Assembly: GCA_046538105.1 (NCBI GenBank) | Contig: JBKHJO010000025.1 | Span: forward strand, 1-37,015 | Direction of reading: 5' to 3' | Origin: JAWLEV01 sp046538105 | GTDB taxonomy: Bacteria; Chloroflexota; Anaerolineae; UBA1429 | Length of the DNA: 37,015 nt | Part shown: positions 22,041-29,976 of the stretch, piece by piece | Layout: every line of letters begins with the position of its first letter | Numbering within the stretch: position 1 is the first letter of the stretch | Notes under the pieces: model-generated | What the model saw: the letters and a program-made list of their open reading frames with translations, nothing else | What the model was told of the DNA's origin: nothing | Databases searched by the model: none | Position numbers and translations under genes: made by a program

Positions 22041-23617
22041 GGGCGAATCCTTTCCAGTGCCGCGAGCACCTGATCGCGGGTGACGTCTCCATCGATGGTG
22101 ACGTCACCGATATCTCGGGGTACGATGAACCGCAGCCTCGAACCCCGTCGTTTCTTGTCCGTGGCCATGGCCTCGTATACGGCTTCTGGCGGCTGGGCCT
22201 CGTAGGTGACGGGCAGATCATGAATCTGCAGACAGGTCTCAATGCGCTCCAGCGTCGAGGGGCTACACAACCCCCGTATCTCGCCCAGATGGGCGGCGGC
22301 AGCCATCCCAATGCCGACTGCCAGGCCGTGTTTCATCCCATAATCCGCCAGTACCTCAAAGGCGTGAGCAAAGGTATGCCCCAGGTTAAGCACTGCCCGA
22401 CGCCCCTGCTCATAGGGATCCTCCTCCACCACCTCGATCTTGACCTCCAGGGCACGCCCCACCATGCTCCGCAGATCCTCCACCCCCTCTCTCGACTCCA
22501 GGGAAGCGAACAGTTCTGGATCCCCGATGATGCCCGCCTTGATCACCTCCGCCAGACCTGAGCGAAACTCTGCCTCAGGAAGCGTTTCCAGCGTGTCGAT
22601 ATCCAGCATGACCAGTAACGGGGTGACGAATTGCCCGATCAAGTTCTTGCCCTGAGGATGATCCACAGCCACCTTGCCTCCCACGCTGGCGTCGATCATG
22701 CCCAACAGCGTGGTGGGAACCTGTACCAGGGGCACGCCGCGCATGAACGTGGAGGCCGCAAACCCGGCCATATCGGTGATCACGCCACCGCCCACGGCCA
22801 CCACCGCGCCGCCGCGGTCCAGGTCGGCGGCTACAAAGCGATCATAAAGCGTGCGGGTGGTTTCCAGAGTCTTGTACTCCTCGCCGGCGGGGACCACCAC
22901 GTGAGTGGGCTCGTAGCGGCTTGCACGCAGCCCCCGCAAGAACGTCTCTCCATACAGAGGCCAGACGTTCTCGTCGCTGACCACCACCACTTTGTGGCGC
23001 ACGTCTCGTATGCGCAGCAGTGCTCCCAGGGAAGAGAGACCACCGGGATGAAGGTGGACCTGGTAGCCACCGGTGGGCATCGTCACCCGCCACACGGTCG
23101 GACGGGCACGAAAAAGCGCAAGCACCCGATCGACGACCTGCTCGATGGAGAGATCGGTGGTGTCGATATGATGGGGAATCCGGGCATAGGCCGGACGCCG
23201 TGCGGCCAGTAACTCGTGCATGCGCTCCGCAGGATCCTGCCCCCGGAGCATGGGTCGCCCCTCTCCCTGCCCCAAACGCTCCACGAGTTCCTCGGCCGCG
23301 CAATCGAGGCAGATGACACAGCCGCCGTCCTCCATAAGGCGCCGGTTCTCGACATCGATCAGCGCGCCGCCGCCCGTGGCGATCACGAGTCCGTCCTCGG
23401 CATTCAATTCACGACACAGTTCACGCTCCAGGCGGCGAAAGGTATCCTCCCCCCTCTCCCGAAAGATCTCGGGGATGCTCATGCCCTCGCGCTCGACGAT
23501 AAGCGCATCCATATCCACAAAGGGACGCTCCAACGCCTGGGCGACGCGCTGGCCCACGTTGCTCTTGCCCGTGCCCATAAAGCCCGTCAGCACCAGATTG
23601 CGCCTATCCTCGATCAT
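22037..23617 (-). CDS. aroKB: Bifunctional shikimate kinase / 3-dehydroquinate synthase
   Basis: This 526-residue fusion carries two shikimate-pathway steps that are not consecutive. Residues 1 to about 170 are shikimate kinase: P-loop GFMGTGKS (12-19), DMD (36-38) and the ATGGGAL shikimate-binding motif. About 175-526 is 3-dehydroquinate synthase: NAD-binding GGGVITDMAGFAASTF, VPTTLLGMIDASVGGKVAVD, and zinc-ligand motifs in GLAEVIK, NLGHTFAHAFE and the Met-Lys-His-Gly stretch. GAGGAGG precedes the ATG. The start overlaps the end of aroC by 14 bp. Fusions of this order occur in Chloroflexus relatives. Confidence 0.95.
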   Translation of the reverse strand: MIEDRRNLVLTGFMGTGKSNVGQRVAQALERPFVDMDALIVEREGMSIPEIFRERGEDTFRRLERELCRELNAEDGLVIATGGGALIDVENRRLMEDGGCVICLDCAAEELVERLGQGEGRPMLRGQDPAERMHELLAARRPAYARIPHHIDTTDLSIEQVVDRVLALFRARPTVWRVTMPTGGYQVHLHPGGLSSLGALLRIRDVRHKVVVVSDENVWPLYGETFLRGLRASRYEPTHVVVPAGEEYKTLETTRTLYDRFVAADLDRGGAVVAVGGGVITDMAGFAASTFMRGVPLVQVPTTLLGMIDASVGGKVAVDHPQGKNLIGQFVTPLLVMLDIDTLETLPEAEFRSGLAEVIKAGIIGDPELFASLESREGVEDLRSMVGRALEVKIEVVEEDPYEQGRRAVLNLGHTFAHAFEVLADYGMKHGLAVGIGMAAAAHLGEIRGLCSPSTLERIETCLQIHDLPVTYEAQPPEAVYEAMATDKKRRGSRLRFIVPRDIGDVTIDGDVTRDQVLAALERIRP

Positions 23618-24719
23618 CCTGCACCCTCCTCACAATCGTCTCCATATGGTCTCCCCCGTAGCGTTCCAGCAACGCCTGAGCCAGCACCCAGGCGACCATG
23701 GCCTCCCCGACGACGGCGGCGGCGGGCACGGCGCACACGTCGGAACGCTGGTATTCGGTGGTGGTGGCCTCTCCCGTGGCCAGATCCACCGTGGCGATGG
23801 GCGAGACGGTGGTGGGTATGGGCTTCATGGCCGCCGAGATCACGATGGGCTGACCATTGCTCATACCTCCCTCCAGTCCCCCGGCACGGTTCGTCTTCCG
23901 CTGGGGACCCGACTCACCGGGATAGATGGGATCGTGCACCTGGGTGCCGGGCAGGGCGGCGTTGGCAAAGGCGGGTCCTATCTCCACCCCCTTGACAGCC
24001 TGAATGCCCATCACCGCCCGGGCCAGACGGGCGTCTAGGCGGCGATCCCAATGCACGTGGCTTCCCAGGCCCACGCCAAGCCCCCGGGCCACCACGGTAA
24101 AGACCCCCCCCAGAGAATCGCCCGCCTCGCGCGCCGCGTCAATGCCCTCCCGCATGCGCTGCGCGGCGTCCTCCTGGGGGCAGGAGACGTCGGATTCCAG
24201 GGCTGCGGAGAGCCGCTCCCCCATGGGAATACTCTCCAGATCGGCCTCCACGCCGCCGATGGCTTTGACGTAACTGCCCACCTCTATATCCACGGTGTGC
24301 AGCAGGATCTTGGCCACGGCGCCCACGGCGACCCGGGCCGCCGTCTCGCGGGCGCTGGCCCGCTCCGCCACCAGCCGCAGGTCATCCAACTGGTACTTTT
24401 GCCCGCCCGCCAGATCGGCATGCCCGGGGCGGGGACGGGTCCAGGGGGACACGTCCCGCTCGCGCCAATTCTCCCAATCCTTGTTGGTGATCATCATGCT
24501 CAGAGGCGCCCCGACGGTGGCCCCCTTGACGCGACCACCGAGAAAGCGCACCCTATCCTGTTCGATCTGTTGGCGGCCTCCCCTTCCATACCCTCCCTGG
24601 CGCCGGCGCAGATCCCGATCTATCTCCTCGGCTTCCAATCGCAATCCGGCAGGAAGCCCCTCTATAATGGTGGTCAAACACGGGCCATGAGACTCACCCG
24701 CTGTGAGAAAACGAAGCAT
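23604..24719 (-). CDS. aroC: Chorismate synthase
   Basis: This 371-residue FMN-dependent enzyme makes chorismate from EPSP, the last common step. Family signatures are GESHGPCL at the N-terminus (8-15), RRRQGGYGRGGR, RPGHADLAG and the late RSDVCAVPAAAVVGEAMVAW. Length is normal. AGGAG lies upstream of the ATG. It needs reduced FMN, so its flavin demand could be affected by the FMN-regulated transporter nearby, though no direct regulatory link is visible. Confidence 0.96.
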   Translation of the reverse strand: MLRFLTAGESHGPCLTTIIEGLPAGLRLEAEEIDRDLRRRQGGYGRGGRQQIEQDRVRFLGGRVKGATVGAPLSMMITNKDWENWRERDVSPWTRPRPGHADLAGGQKYQLDDLRLVAERASARETAARVAVGAVAKILLHTVDIEVGSYVKAIGGVEADLESIPMGERLSAALESDVSCPQEDAAQRMREGIDAAREAGDSLGGVFTVVARGLGVGLGSHVHWDRRLDARLARAVMGIQAVKGVEIGPAFANAALPGTQVHDPIYPGESGPQRKTNRAGGLEGGMSNGQPIVISAAMKPIPTTVSPIATVDLATGEATTTEYQRSDVCAVPAAAVVGEAMVAWVLAQALLERYGGDHMETIVRRVQDDRG

Positions 24720-24774
24720 AGCACTCTCCTATAATCCCGTCGATCCTGTACGTTCGTAATCGGCCGCAACCCCG

Positions 24775-25671
24775 CTATTCCCCGGATAATACCTGCTCGC
24801 AGGCGGCATACATCACTTTGACAGGGGCATCCCTACCTGTCCATCGTTCAAAGGCCTCCGCGCCCTGATGTACGAGCATGCCCAGACCATTGGATGCTCC
24901 CGCTCCCGCCGCACGCGCCCTGTGCATCAGGTACGTCTCACGGGGGTTGTATATCAAATCGAAACAAAAGGCTCCAGAAGGAAAAGGTATCTCCTCCGGC
25001 CAGGGAGAGGCGTCCTCCTCGGGCCACATGCCCAGCGGGGTGGCATTGACCACGAGATCCACCTCCGACGCCGCCTCGGAGACCATCTCCGTCTCCAGGG
25101 GCCCGCTCTCCAGCCGTGCGGGCACGCGACGCTGAAAAGTCCCCACCAGATCATGGGCCCGCTGTGGCGTGCGATTGAGCACTATCAGGCGATCCGCCAC
25201 ACCACCCAGGGCATAGACCACGGCTCGCGCCGCGCCTCCCGCCCCCAGCACCAGGGACGTGCAGCCATCGGGGGGGAACCCCGCCTCGCGCAGGGCGCGC
25301 ATGAACCCTCCAGCATCGGTATTGTGCCCCAGCAGTTCGTCCTCCTCGACGACGAGGGTGTTCACGGCCCCGATGACCTCCGCGGCGGACGTGAGTTCGT
25401 CGAGCAGGGGGATGAGGGCCTGCTTGTGAGGCACCGTGGCGTTGACGCCACACAGTCCCAGGGCACGTATCCCCTCCACGGCCTCTTGCAATCGCCGGGG
25501 ATGCACGGGCAGTGGCACATAGCACCAATCGAGCCCCAGGGCGTCAAAGGCAGCGTTGTGCATGGGAGGCGATACGCTGTGCTCGATGGGCCAGCCGATG
25601 AGCCCTACGACCCGTGAATGGGCCAGGATAACGGGAACCCGCAGCGGAGATGGCCTCTCCTTCTGGGTCAT
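24775..25671 (-). CDS. aroE: Shikimate dehydrogenase
   Basis: This 298-residue NADP-dependent enzyme reduces 3-dehydroshikimate to shikimate. Substrate-site residues are in GWPIEHSVSPPMHN, the catalytic Lys in NATVPHKQ and the Asp in GHNTDAGGF. The cofactor loop is VLGAGGAARAV followed by NRTPQRA, favouring NADP. I take the ATG at 25669-25671, which overlaps the aroA stop as ATGA; the longer open frame upstream runs through aroA and is compositionally unlike this family. Confidence 0.95.
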   Translation of the reverse strand: MTQKERPSPLRVPVILAHSRVVGLIGWPIEHSVSPPMHNAAFDALGLDWCYVPLPVHPRRLQEAVEGIRALGLCGVNATVPHKQALIPLLDELTSAAEVIGAVNTLVVEEDELLGHNTDAGGFMRALREAGFPPDGCTSLVLGAGGAARAVVYALGGVADRLIVLNRTPQRAHDLVGTFQRRVPARLESGPLETEMVSEAASEVDLVVNATPLGMWPEEDASPWPEEIPFPSGAFCFDLIYNPRETYLMHRARAAGAGASNGLGMLVHQGAEAFERWTGRDAPVKVMYAACEQVLSGE

Positions 25672-26969
25672 GACACGGCTCCTTCCGTCAACGCGTCGAT
25701 CTTGTCGACAAAGCCGGGAAACGAATCGGCGATGGATTCGGCTCCCTTTACCCGGGTTTCCCCCGGGCTCAACAGACCGCCCACGACCAGGGTCATGGCC
25801 AGACGGTGATCGCCGTGGCTGTCCACCGTGGCAGCGTGGAGGGGCGTGGGCCCCTCCACGTCGAAACCATCGGGACATTCCTCGACATGGGCGCCCATGG
25901 CTCGCAGGGCCTCCACGGTGGTGGCGATGCGATCCGTCTCCTTGACCCTCAGTTCTTCCGCCTCTCGCACCCGGGTGACGCCCTGAGCCTGGGTGGCGGC
26001 TAGGGCCAACAGGGGAAACTCGTCGATCATGCGGGGCACCATGGCGCCCCCCACCTCCACCCCCTCCAGGTCTTGAGGACGCACCAGAATATCGCCCACG
26101 GGCTCCCCGCCCTCTATACGGGGGTTCAGGATCTCTACTGCGGCCCCCATCTCCCGCAGCACGTCCAGCAGGCCGATGCGCGTGGGGTTGACGCCCACCC
26201 CCCGAATCAACAGTTCGCCCTCCGATGCCAGCAGGCCAGCCACCAGGAAATAGGCCGCCGAGGAAAAATCGCCGGGCACCGAGACGTCCAGGGGTTCGAT
26301 CCGCGAGGGCGCCTGGGGCAGTTCATGTCGCAGCCCCTCGGTGATCAGTTTCACTCCCCTGGCCCGCAGCATGCGCTCCGTATGGTCGCGGGAGGGGCCG
26401 GGCTCCAACACCGCCGTCGTCCCCTGGGCATAGATCCCCGCCAGCAGGATACAGGATTTGACCTGGGCACTGGCCATGGGAGGCGCGTACTCCACACCCT
26501 GAAGGGGAGTTCCCTGAATGCTCAGGGGCGGTAGGCGCCCCGACTGCCTGCCCCATATCCTGGCTCCCATCTCCCGCAGGGGCCGGGTGACGCGGTCCAT
26601 GGGGCGACGGCGCAACTGGCTCGCCCCGCTGAGCACGCTGTAGAAATCATGCCCGGCCAGCAGGCCGGCCATGAGGCGCATGGTGGTGCCAGAACGCACG
26701 CAATCGAGGACCGCCTCCGGTTCCTGCCAGCCGCGCAGGCCCTCCCCTTGTACGACGAGAGCCCCCTCCCCCCCCTCGAGAATGGAGATACCCAGTTGGC
26801 GCAGACAATCCATGGTGGCGCGACAATCGCCTCCACTCAGGTATCCCTCTATCCGCGAGGGCCCCGCGGCAAGGCTGCTGAGAAGCAGCGCCCGGTGGGT
26901 GATCGATTTATCGCCGGGCACCGTGATCTCCCCCGCCACACGCGACACGCCGCGAACTGCAAGTTCCAT
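25668..26969 (-). CDS. aroA: 3-phosphoshikimate 1-carboxyvinyltransferase (EPSP synthase)
   Basis: This 433-residue two-domain enzyme joins shikimate-3-phosphate and phosphoenolpyruvate. Motifs seen are GDKSITHRAL near the N-terminus, the PEP-site segment DCVRSGTTMRLMAG, and the C-terminal KETDRIATTVEALRAMG followed by DSHGDHRLAMTL. In the glyphosate-contact loop the sequence has GTT after RS rather than the GNAGT of the common plant/enteric class, as in many class II-like enzymes. The stop/start contacts with aroE (ATGA) and tyrA (1 bp) show tight coupling. Confidence 0.95.
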   Translation of the reverse strand: MELAVRGVSRVAGEITVPGDKSITHRALLLSSLAAGPSRIEGYLSGGDCRATMDCLRQLGISILEGGEGALVVQGEGLRGWQEPEAVLDCVRSGTTMRLMAGLLAGHDFYSVLSGASQLRRRPMDRVTRPLREMGARIWGRQSGRLPPLSIQGTPLQGVEYAPPMASAQVKSCILLAGIYAQGTTAVLEPGPSRDHTERMLRARGVKLITEGLRHELPQAPSRIEPLDVSVPGDFSSAAYFLVAGLLASEGELLIRGVGVNPTRIGLLDVLREMGAAVEILNPRIEGGEPVGDILVRPQDLEGVEVGGAMVPRMIDEFPLLALAATQAQGVTRVREAEELRVKETDRIATTVEALRAMGAHVEECPDGFDVEGPTPLHAATVDSHGDHRLAMTLVVGGLLSPGETRVKGAESIADSFPGFVDKIDALTEGAVS

Positions 26970-27826
26970 CAGTACATCTCCCTCCTCTTGTCTCGGGCGG
27001 CTTCCAGAGCAGCCTCAAGATCCTCAAATTCGCCTTCTTCCAAACAGCGAGAAAAGAAGGCCAGTTGCTCCTGGGCCTTGTCCAATGCATCCAGAACGGG
27101 GCCGCGATTGGTGCGCAGGATATCCAGCATCATCGTCAGACTACTCGCCGCGACGCGGCTGGTATCGCGAAAACCCCCAGCGGCCAGTTTCCACGTCAGG
27201 GGATCGTCGCGAGCCAGTTCCTCCGCCGCATTCACCAGGGCAACGGCCAGCAGATACGGAAGATGGCTTATGGCGGCCACGATATGATCGTGGCGCTCCG
27301 GATCCAGGATCAGGGGGGTGGCGCCGATATCCCCAACCAGATCCTTGGCCAGGGCCAGGGCCTGCGGCGCGGTGCGCTCCAGGGGCACGAGCACAAAGAC
27401 ACTATCCTGATAGAGATCGGGCTCGGCCATGGTGAGTCCCGACGTCTCCTTGCCACACATGGGATGCCCCCCTATGGGCTGCACGTGCGGGGGCATCTGC
27501 ACCATGGCCTCGCAAATGGCACCCTTGGTACTGCCCACATCCATCAGCAGACAGTCGGATTTTAGTAATTCTCCTATGGTCTCCACCTTGTTCAGGATAT
27601 CGTGCACGGGCGTGGCCAGGATCACGATGTCCGCATCGCCCACCCCTTCCAGATTCGTCGTCGCTCTATCCACAAAGCGCAGGGACAGTGCCCTCGCGCA
27701 GGTGCTCGGGCGTCGGGCCACTCCCACCACCTCTCGGCAGCGGCCCGAGGCGCTAAGAGCCGCAGCCAGGGAACCTCCCATCAGCCCCAGACCGACGATG
27801 GCCACCCTGGCATCCGTAAAGTCCAT
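26969..27826 (-). CDS. tyrA: Prephenate dehydrogenase
   Basis: This 285-residue enzyme oxidatively decarboxylates prephenate to 4-hydroxyphenylpyruvate, the tyrosine branch. The dinucleotide motif is VAIVGLGLMGGSLAAAL at the N-terminus. The catalytic histidine lies in PIGGHPMCGKETSG. Helical C-terminal dimerisation residues include SHLPYLLAVALVN and AAGGFRDTSRVA. No ACT domain is present, so feedback control by tyrosine at the protein level is not obvious, and the operon's attenuator may carry that role. AAGGAG precedes the ATG. Confidence 0.93.
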   Translation of the reverse strand: MDFTDARVAIVGLGLMGGSLAAALSASGRCREVVGVARRPSTCARALSLRFVDRATTNLEGVGDADIVILATPVHDILNKVETIGELLKSDCLLMDVGSTKGAICEAMVQMPPHVQPIGGHPMCGKETSGLTMAEPDLYQDSVFVLVPLERTAPQALALAKDLVGDIGATPLILDPERHDHIVAAISHLPYLLAVALVNAAEELARDDPLTWKLAAGGFRDTSRVAASSLTMMLDILRTNRGPVLDALDKAQEQLAFFSRCLEEGEFEDLEAALEAARDKRREMY

Positions 27827-27838
27827 ATACCAAACTCC

Positions 27839-28852
27839 TTACAACTCGCGTCCTACCGCGTAGGCCACATCGCGCACCTTTTCCACCAGTTCGGCAAAGC
27901 GCTCGGGGCGCAGCGACTGGGCTCCATCGGAAAGTGCCTGTTCGGGGTGGGGATGAACCTCCACCAATAGACCGTCGGCCCCGGCGGCCACAGCGGCCAT
28001 GGACAGGGAGGTCACCCACTCCCAGTTGCCGGAAGCGTGGCTGGGATCCACGATGACGGGAAGATGCGTGAGTTGCTTCAACACGGGCACAGCGCTGATA
28101 TCCAGCGTGAAACGCGTATATTCTTCGAAGGTGCGAATACCCCGTTCACAAAGCATGACGCGGTAGTTGCCATGAGAAAGGACATACTCTGCGGCCAGCA
28201 AAAGTTCCTCCATAGAGGACATCATGCCCCGCTTGAGGAGCACGGGCCTGTCCGCCTCTCCGACGGCGCGCAGCAGGGCGAAATTCTGCATGTTCCGCGC
28301 GCCGATCTGCAGGATATCGGCACACTCACACACGAGGTCGAGTTGCTCCGGAGCCATAACCTCAGTGACGATGGCCATGCCCAACTCCTCCTTCACCTCC
28401 TGCAAGAATTCCAATCCCTCTTTTCCTAACCCTTGAAAACTATAGGGCGACGTGCGCGGCTTAAAGGCACCACCGCGCAGGATATGTGTCCCCGTCTCCT
28501 GTACCGCCTGGGCCGCCTCCATGAGCTGCTCCCGGCTCTCCACAGAACACGGCCCAGCCATGATGGTAATGGCCTTGTCCCCAATGGAGACATCGTTGAT
28601 GGGCACCACAGTATCGTGTGGATGAAACTCTCGACTGGCCAGTTTATAGGGCCTGAGAATGGGCACCACATTTTCCACGCCAGTCATGGCCCGAAGAGCA
28701 TCCTCATTCACCGGACGCTCATCGCCGATGAGCCCCACGATGGTCCGCTCCTCACCCTGGGAAAGATGAGGTTGGAGCCCCCACTCGCGCACCCTGTCCA
28801 CGACAGCCTGTAGATTCTCTTGGCTGGCGCCACGCTCCATCACTACAATCAT
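27839..28852 (-). CDS. aroF: 3-deoxy-7-phosphoheptulonate synthase (DAHP synthase), type I-beta
   Basis: This 337-residue enzyme condenses phosphoenolpyruvate and erythrose-4-phosphate, the entry step to the shikimate pathway. An N-terminal ferredoxin-like regulatory domain (about 1-70, MIVVMERGASQENLQAVVD) precedes the barrel. The barrel carries MAGPCSVESREQL, RGGAFKPRTSPYSFQGLG, IGARNMQNF, LLKRGM and the metal-site DPSHASG. This is the Thermotoga/Bacillus-like class. The ferredoxin-like domain can give tyrosine or phenylalanine inhibition in relatives. Confidence 0.95.
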   Translation of the reverse strand: MIVVMERGASQENLQAVVDRVREWGLQPHLSQGEERTIVGLIGDERPVNEDALRAMTGVENVVPILRPYKLASREFHPHDTVVPINDVSIGDKAITIMAGPCSVESREQLMEAAQAVQETGTHILRGGAFKPRTSPYSFQGLGKEGLEFLQEVKEELGMAIVTEVMAPEQLDLVCECADILQIGARNMQNFALLRAVGEADRPVLLKRGMMSSMEELLLAAEYVLSHGNYRVMLCERGIRTFEEYTRFTLDISAVPVLKQLTHLPVIVDPSHASGNWEWVTSLSMAAVAAGADGLLVEVHPHPEQALSDGAQSLRPERFAELVEKVRDVAYAVGREL

Positions 28853-28865
28853 CTCATACTCCCTT

Positions 28866-29240
28866 CTACTCTGTCAAATGCTCGTTGATATCGGGACGCA
28901 ACCCTTTGGCCTTTCCACAATAGATATGTTTCACTGATGTCTGCGGCACGTCCGTATTCCACAGAAGCAACACACGAATGCAACGAGGCAGGCTGTCAGG
29001 CACGGGAATCTCTTGAGCATCCAGCAAAGGCACATGGCGCCAGCCCAAAAGCCGCGCCGCCTTGGCCGGAAATGCCGCCCTAAGATCCTCTGTGACTGTA
29101 AAAAAGGCTGCAGCGATATCCTGAGGGCGGATACAGTTCGCCGAAACCATCTCCTGCAAAAGATCCTTGGTGGCCTCGATGATGATCTCGTGCTCGTCAG
29201 AATCGACGGTGGTCGCTCCGCGAACGCCCCTGGTGGTCAT
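28866..29240 (-). CDS. aroH: Chorismate mutase, AroH type
   Basis: This 124-residue trimeric chorismate mutase (Bacillus type) converts chorismate to prephenate. The N-terminal RGVRGATTVDSDE contains the active-site Arg7-like residue, and Arg in DLRAAFPAKAAR and the CIRVLL strand complete the site. The ATG at 29238-29240 has GGGAG close upstream; the open frame further up lacks support. It is first in the operon, straight after the attenuator, so its expression would respond first to readthrough. Confidence 0.92.
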   Translation of the reverse strand: MTTRGVRGATTVDSDEHEIIIEATKDLLQEMVSANCIRPQDIAAAFFTVTEDLRAAFPAKAARLLGWRHVPLLDAQEIPVPDSLPRCIRVLLLWNTDVPQTSVKHIYCGKAKGLRPDINEHLTE

Positions 29241-29274
29241 TTCTCCCTTTCCTCCCCAAACCACGGTGATGTAT

Positions 29275-29306
29275 AAAAAGAGCGGGGAGCCTGCGCTCCC
29301 CGCTCT
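29275..29306 (-). terminator. Attenuator terminator in the aromatic-operon leader
   Basis: On the minus strand AGAGCGGGGAGC (29306-29295), loop GCAG and GCTCCCCGCTCT (29290-29279) form a perfect 12-bp stem followed by TTTTAT. It lies about 35 bp before aroH, inside the leader. CTGCGCT of the leader peptide's last codons (29350-29344) can pair fully with AGCGCAG (29297-29291), which covers the end of the terminator's 5' arm and its loop, forming a competing antiterminator. Confidence 0.9.
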
Positions 29307-29337
29307 CGATCCAACTACCTTCCAGTGTCAGCCACTC

Positions 29338-29427
29338 TTAGGCAGCGCAGCCCCCTCCCGCTCGCTTAAAGTAATAAAAGGTAAAGGGGCACACAGCCTG
29401 CTCAATGAGGCATACGAAAGGAGACAC
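29338..29427 (-). CDS. Leader peptide of the aromatic operon with a Phe/Tyr cluster
   Basis: A 29-codon frame begins at GTG (29427-29425), with GGGGAG 5 nt upstream, and ends at TAA (29340-29338). It encodes MSPFVCLIEQAV, then CPFTFYYFKRAGGGCAA. Codons 29385-29368 read F-T-F-Y-Y-F, that is five aromatic residues in six. The next 17 bases up to the antiterminator strand are just beyond the footprint of a ribosome held at the cluster. A ribosome reaching the stop would cover the antiterminator strand and allow the terminator. The peptide itself probably has no function. The reading frame stays open upstream, so the exact start is less sure than the cluster. Confidence 0.8.
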   Translation of the reverse strand: MSPFVCLIEQAVCPFTFYYFKRAGGGCAA

Positions 29428-29519
29428 AGTCACTCCCCACAACGAATTCGAAATCTCGTATGGATTATGAGAGGCACTCGCCACAGTCACGATCTCTTTC
29501 TCCCTCCAACGTTGCAACA

Positions 29520-29548
29520 ACCATAGCACAGCCACAGAAAAAAGTCAA
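29520..29548 (-). promoter_or_regulatory. Promoter of the aromatic operon
   Basis: On the minus strand TTGACT (29548-29543), a 17-bp spacer and TATGGT (29525-29520). Initiation near 29513 gives a leader of about 270 nt holding the leader peptide and attenuator. Confidence 0.65.
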
Positions 29549-29660
29549 AAGCACGCATTGATAAGGAGTTGAAGGCGATAAGTGTGCTCATATCTACGGC
29601 TCTTTCGAGCAACTGATGCGGTTTTCAAAACCCTGGTCGAGGAACTTATATTGGATGACT

Positions 29661-29689
29661 TGACTTTTGTGCCACGTTCACATACACTG
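29661..29689 (+). promoter_or_regulatory. Candidate upstream promoter of the secreted acidic protein gene
   Basis: TTGACT (29661-29666), a 17-bp spacer and TACACT (29684-29689). It would give a leader of about 280 nt. Confidence 0.5.
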
Positions 29690-29760
29690 ATTCATAGAGC
29701 ATTATAGGATCGGTAAGCCCAAGTCATCAACACGTTGTTTGTAGGTGTGTCGGTCTGGTA

Positions 29761-29790
29761 TTGACAGGAGGTGATGCAATCAATTATCAT
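29761..29790 (+). promoter_or_regulatory. Candidate proximal promoter of the secreted acidic protein gene
   Basis: TTGACA (29761-29766), an 18-bp spacer and TATCAT (29785-29790). It would give a leader of about 180 nt; a tandem arrangement with the promoter 100 bp upstream is possible. Confidence 0.5.
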
Positions 29791-29976
29791 GCCACTAGGG
29801 TAAGGGTTGGCGTGCGGTAGCAGACATAAGCGGTGATCACATTCATCCATTCACGGCGATTCTGGCTGCGTTCCGCGGACGCCTGGCACAGGCAGCGGTG
29901 AAAAAGAGCCGATTGTGTCCGGCGGATGTCGATCCTGTGTAGACCTAAACTAAAGCAGTATAACAGGAGGTGCTTT

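Larger units (their letters stand above)
29549..29976. other. Divergent intergenic region, no gene seen
   Basis: This gap separates the aromatic operon from the secreted acidic protein gene. It holds two candidate rightward promoters. Several short inverted repeats occur near 29870-29930, but no reading frame or known RNA could be supported. Confidence 0.5.

Noticed and set aside
25672..25878. A longer N-terminus for shikimate dehydrogenase
   Set aside because: The extension lies entirely within aroA on the same strand in another frame and is Arg/Pro/Gly-rich. The ATGA overlap gives a natural start.
26280..26310. A tRNA-like GGTTCGATCC run
   Set aside because: It lies inside aroA and no cloverleaf can be built around it.
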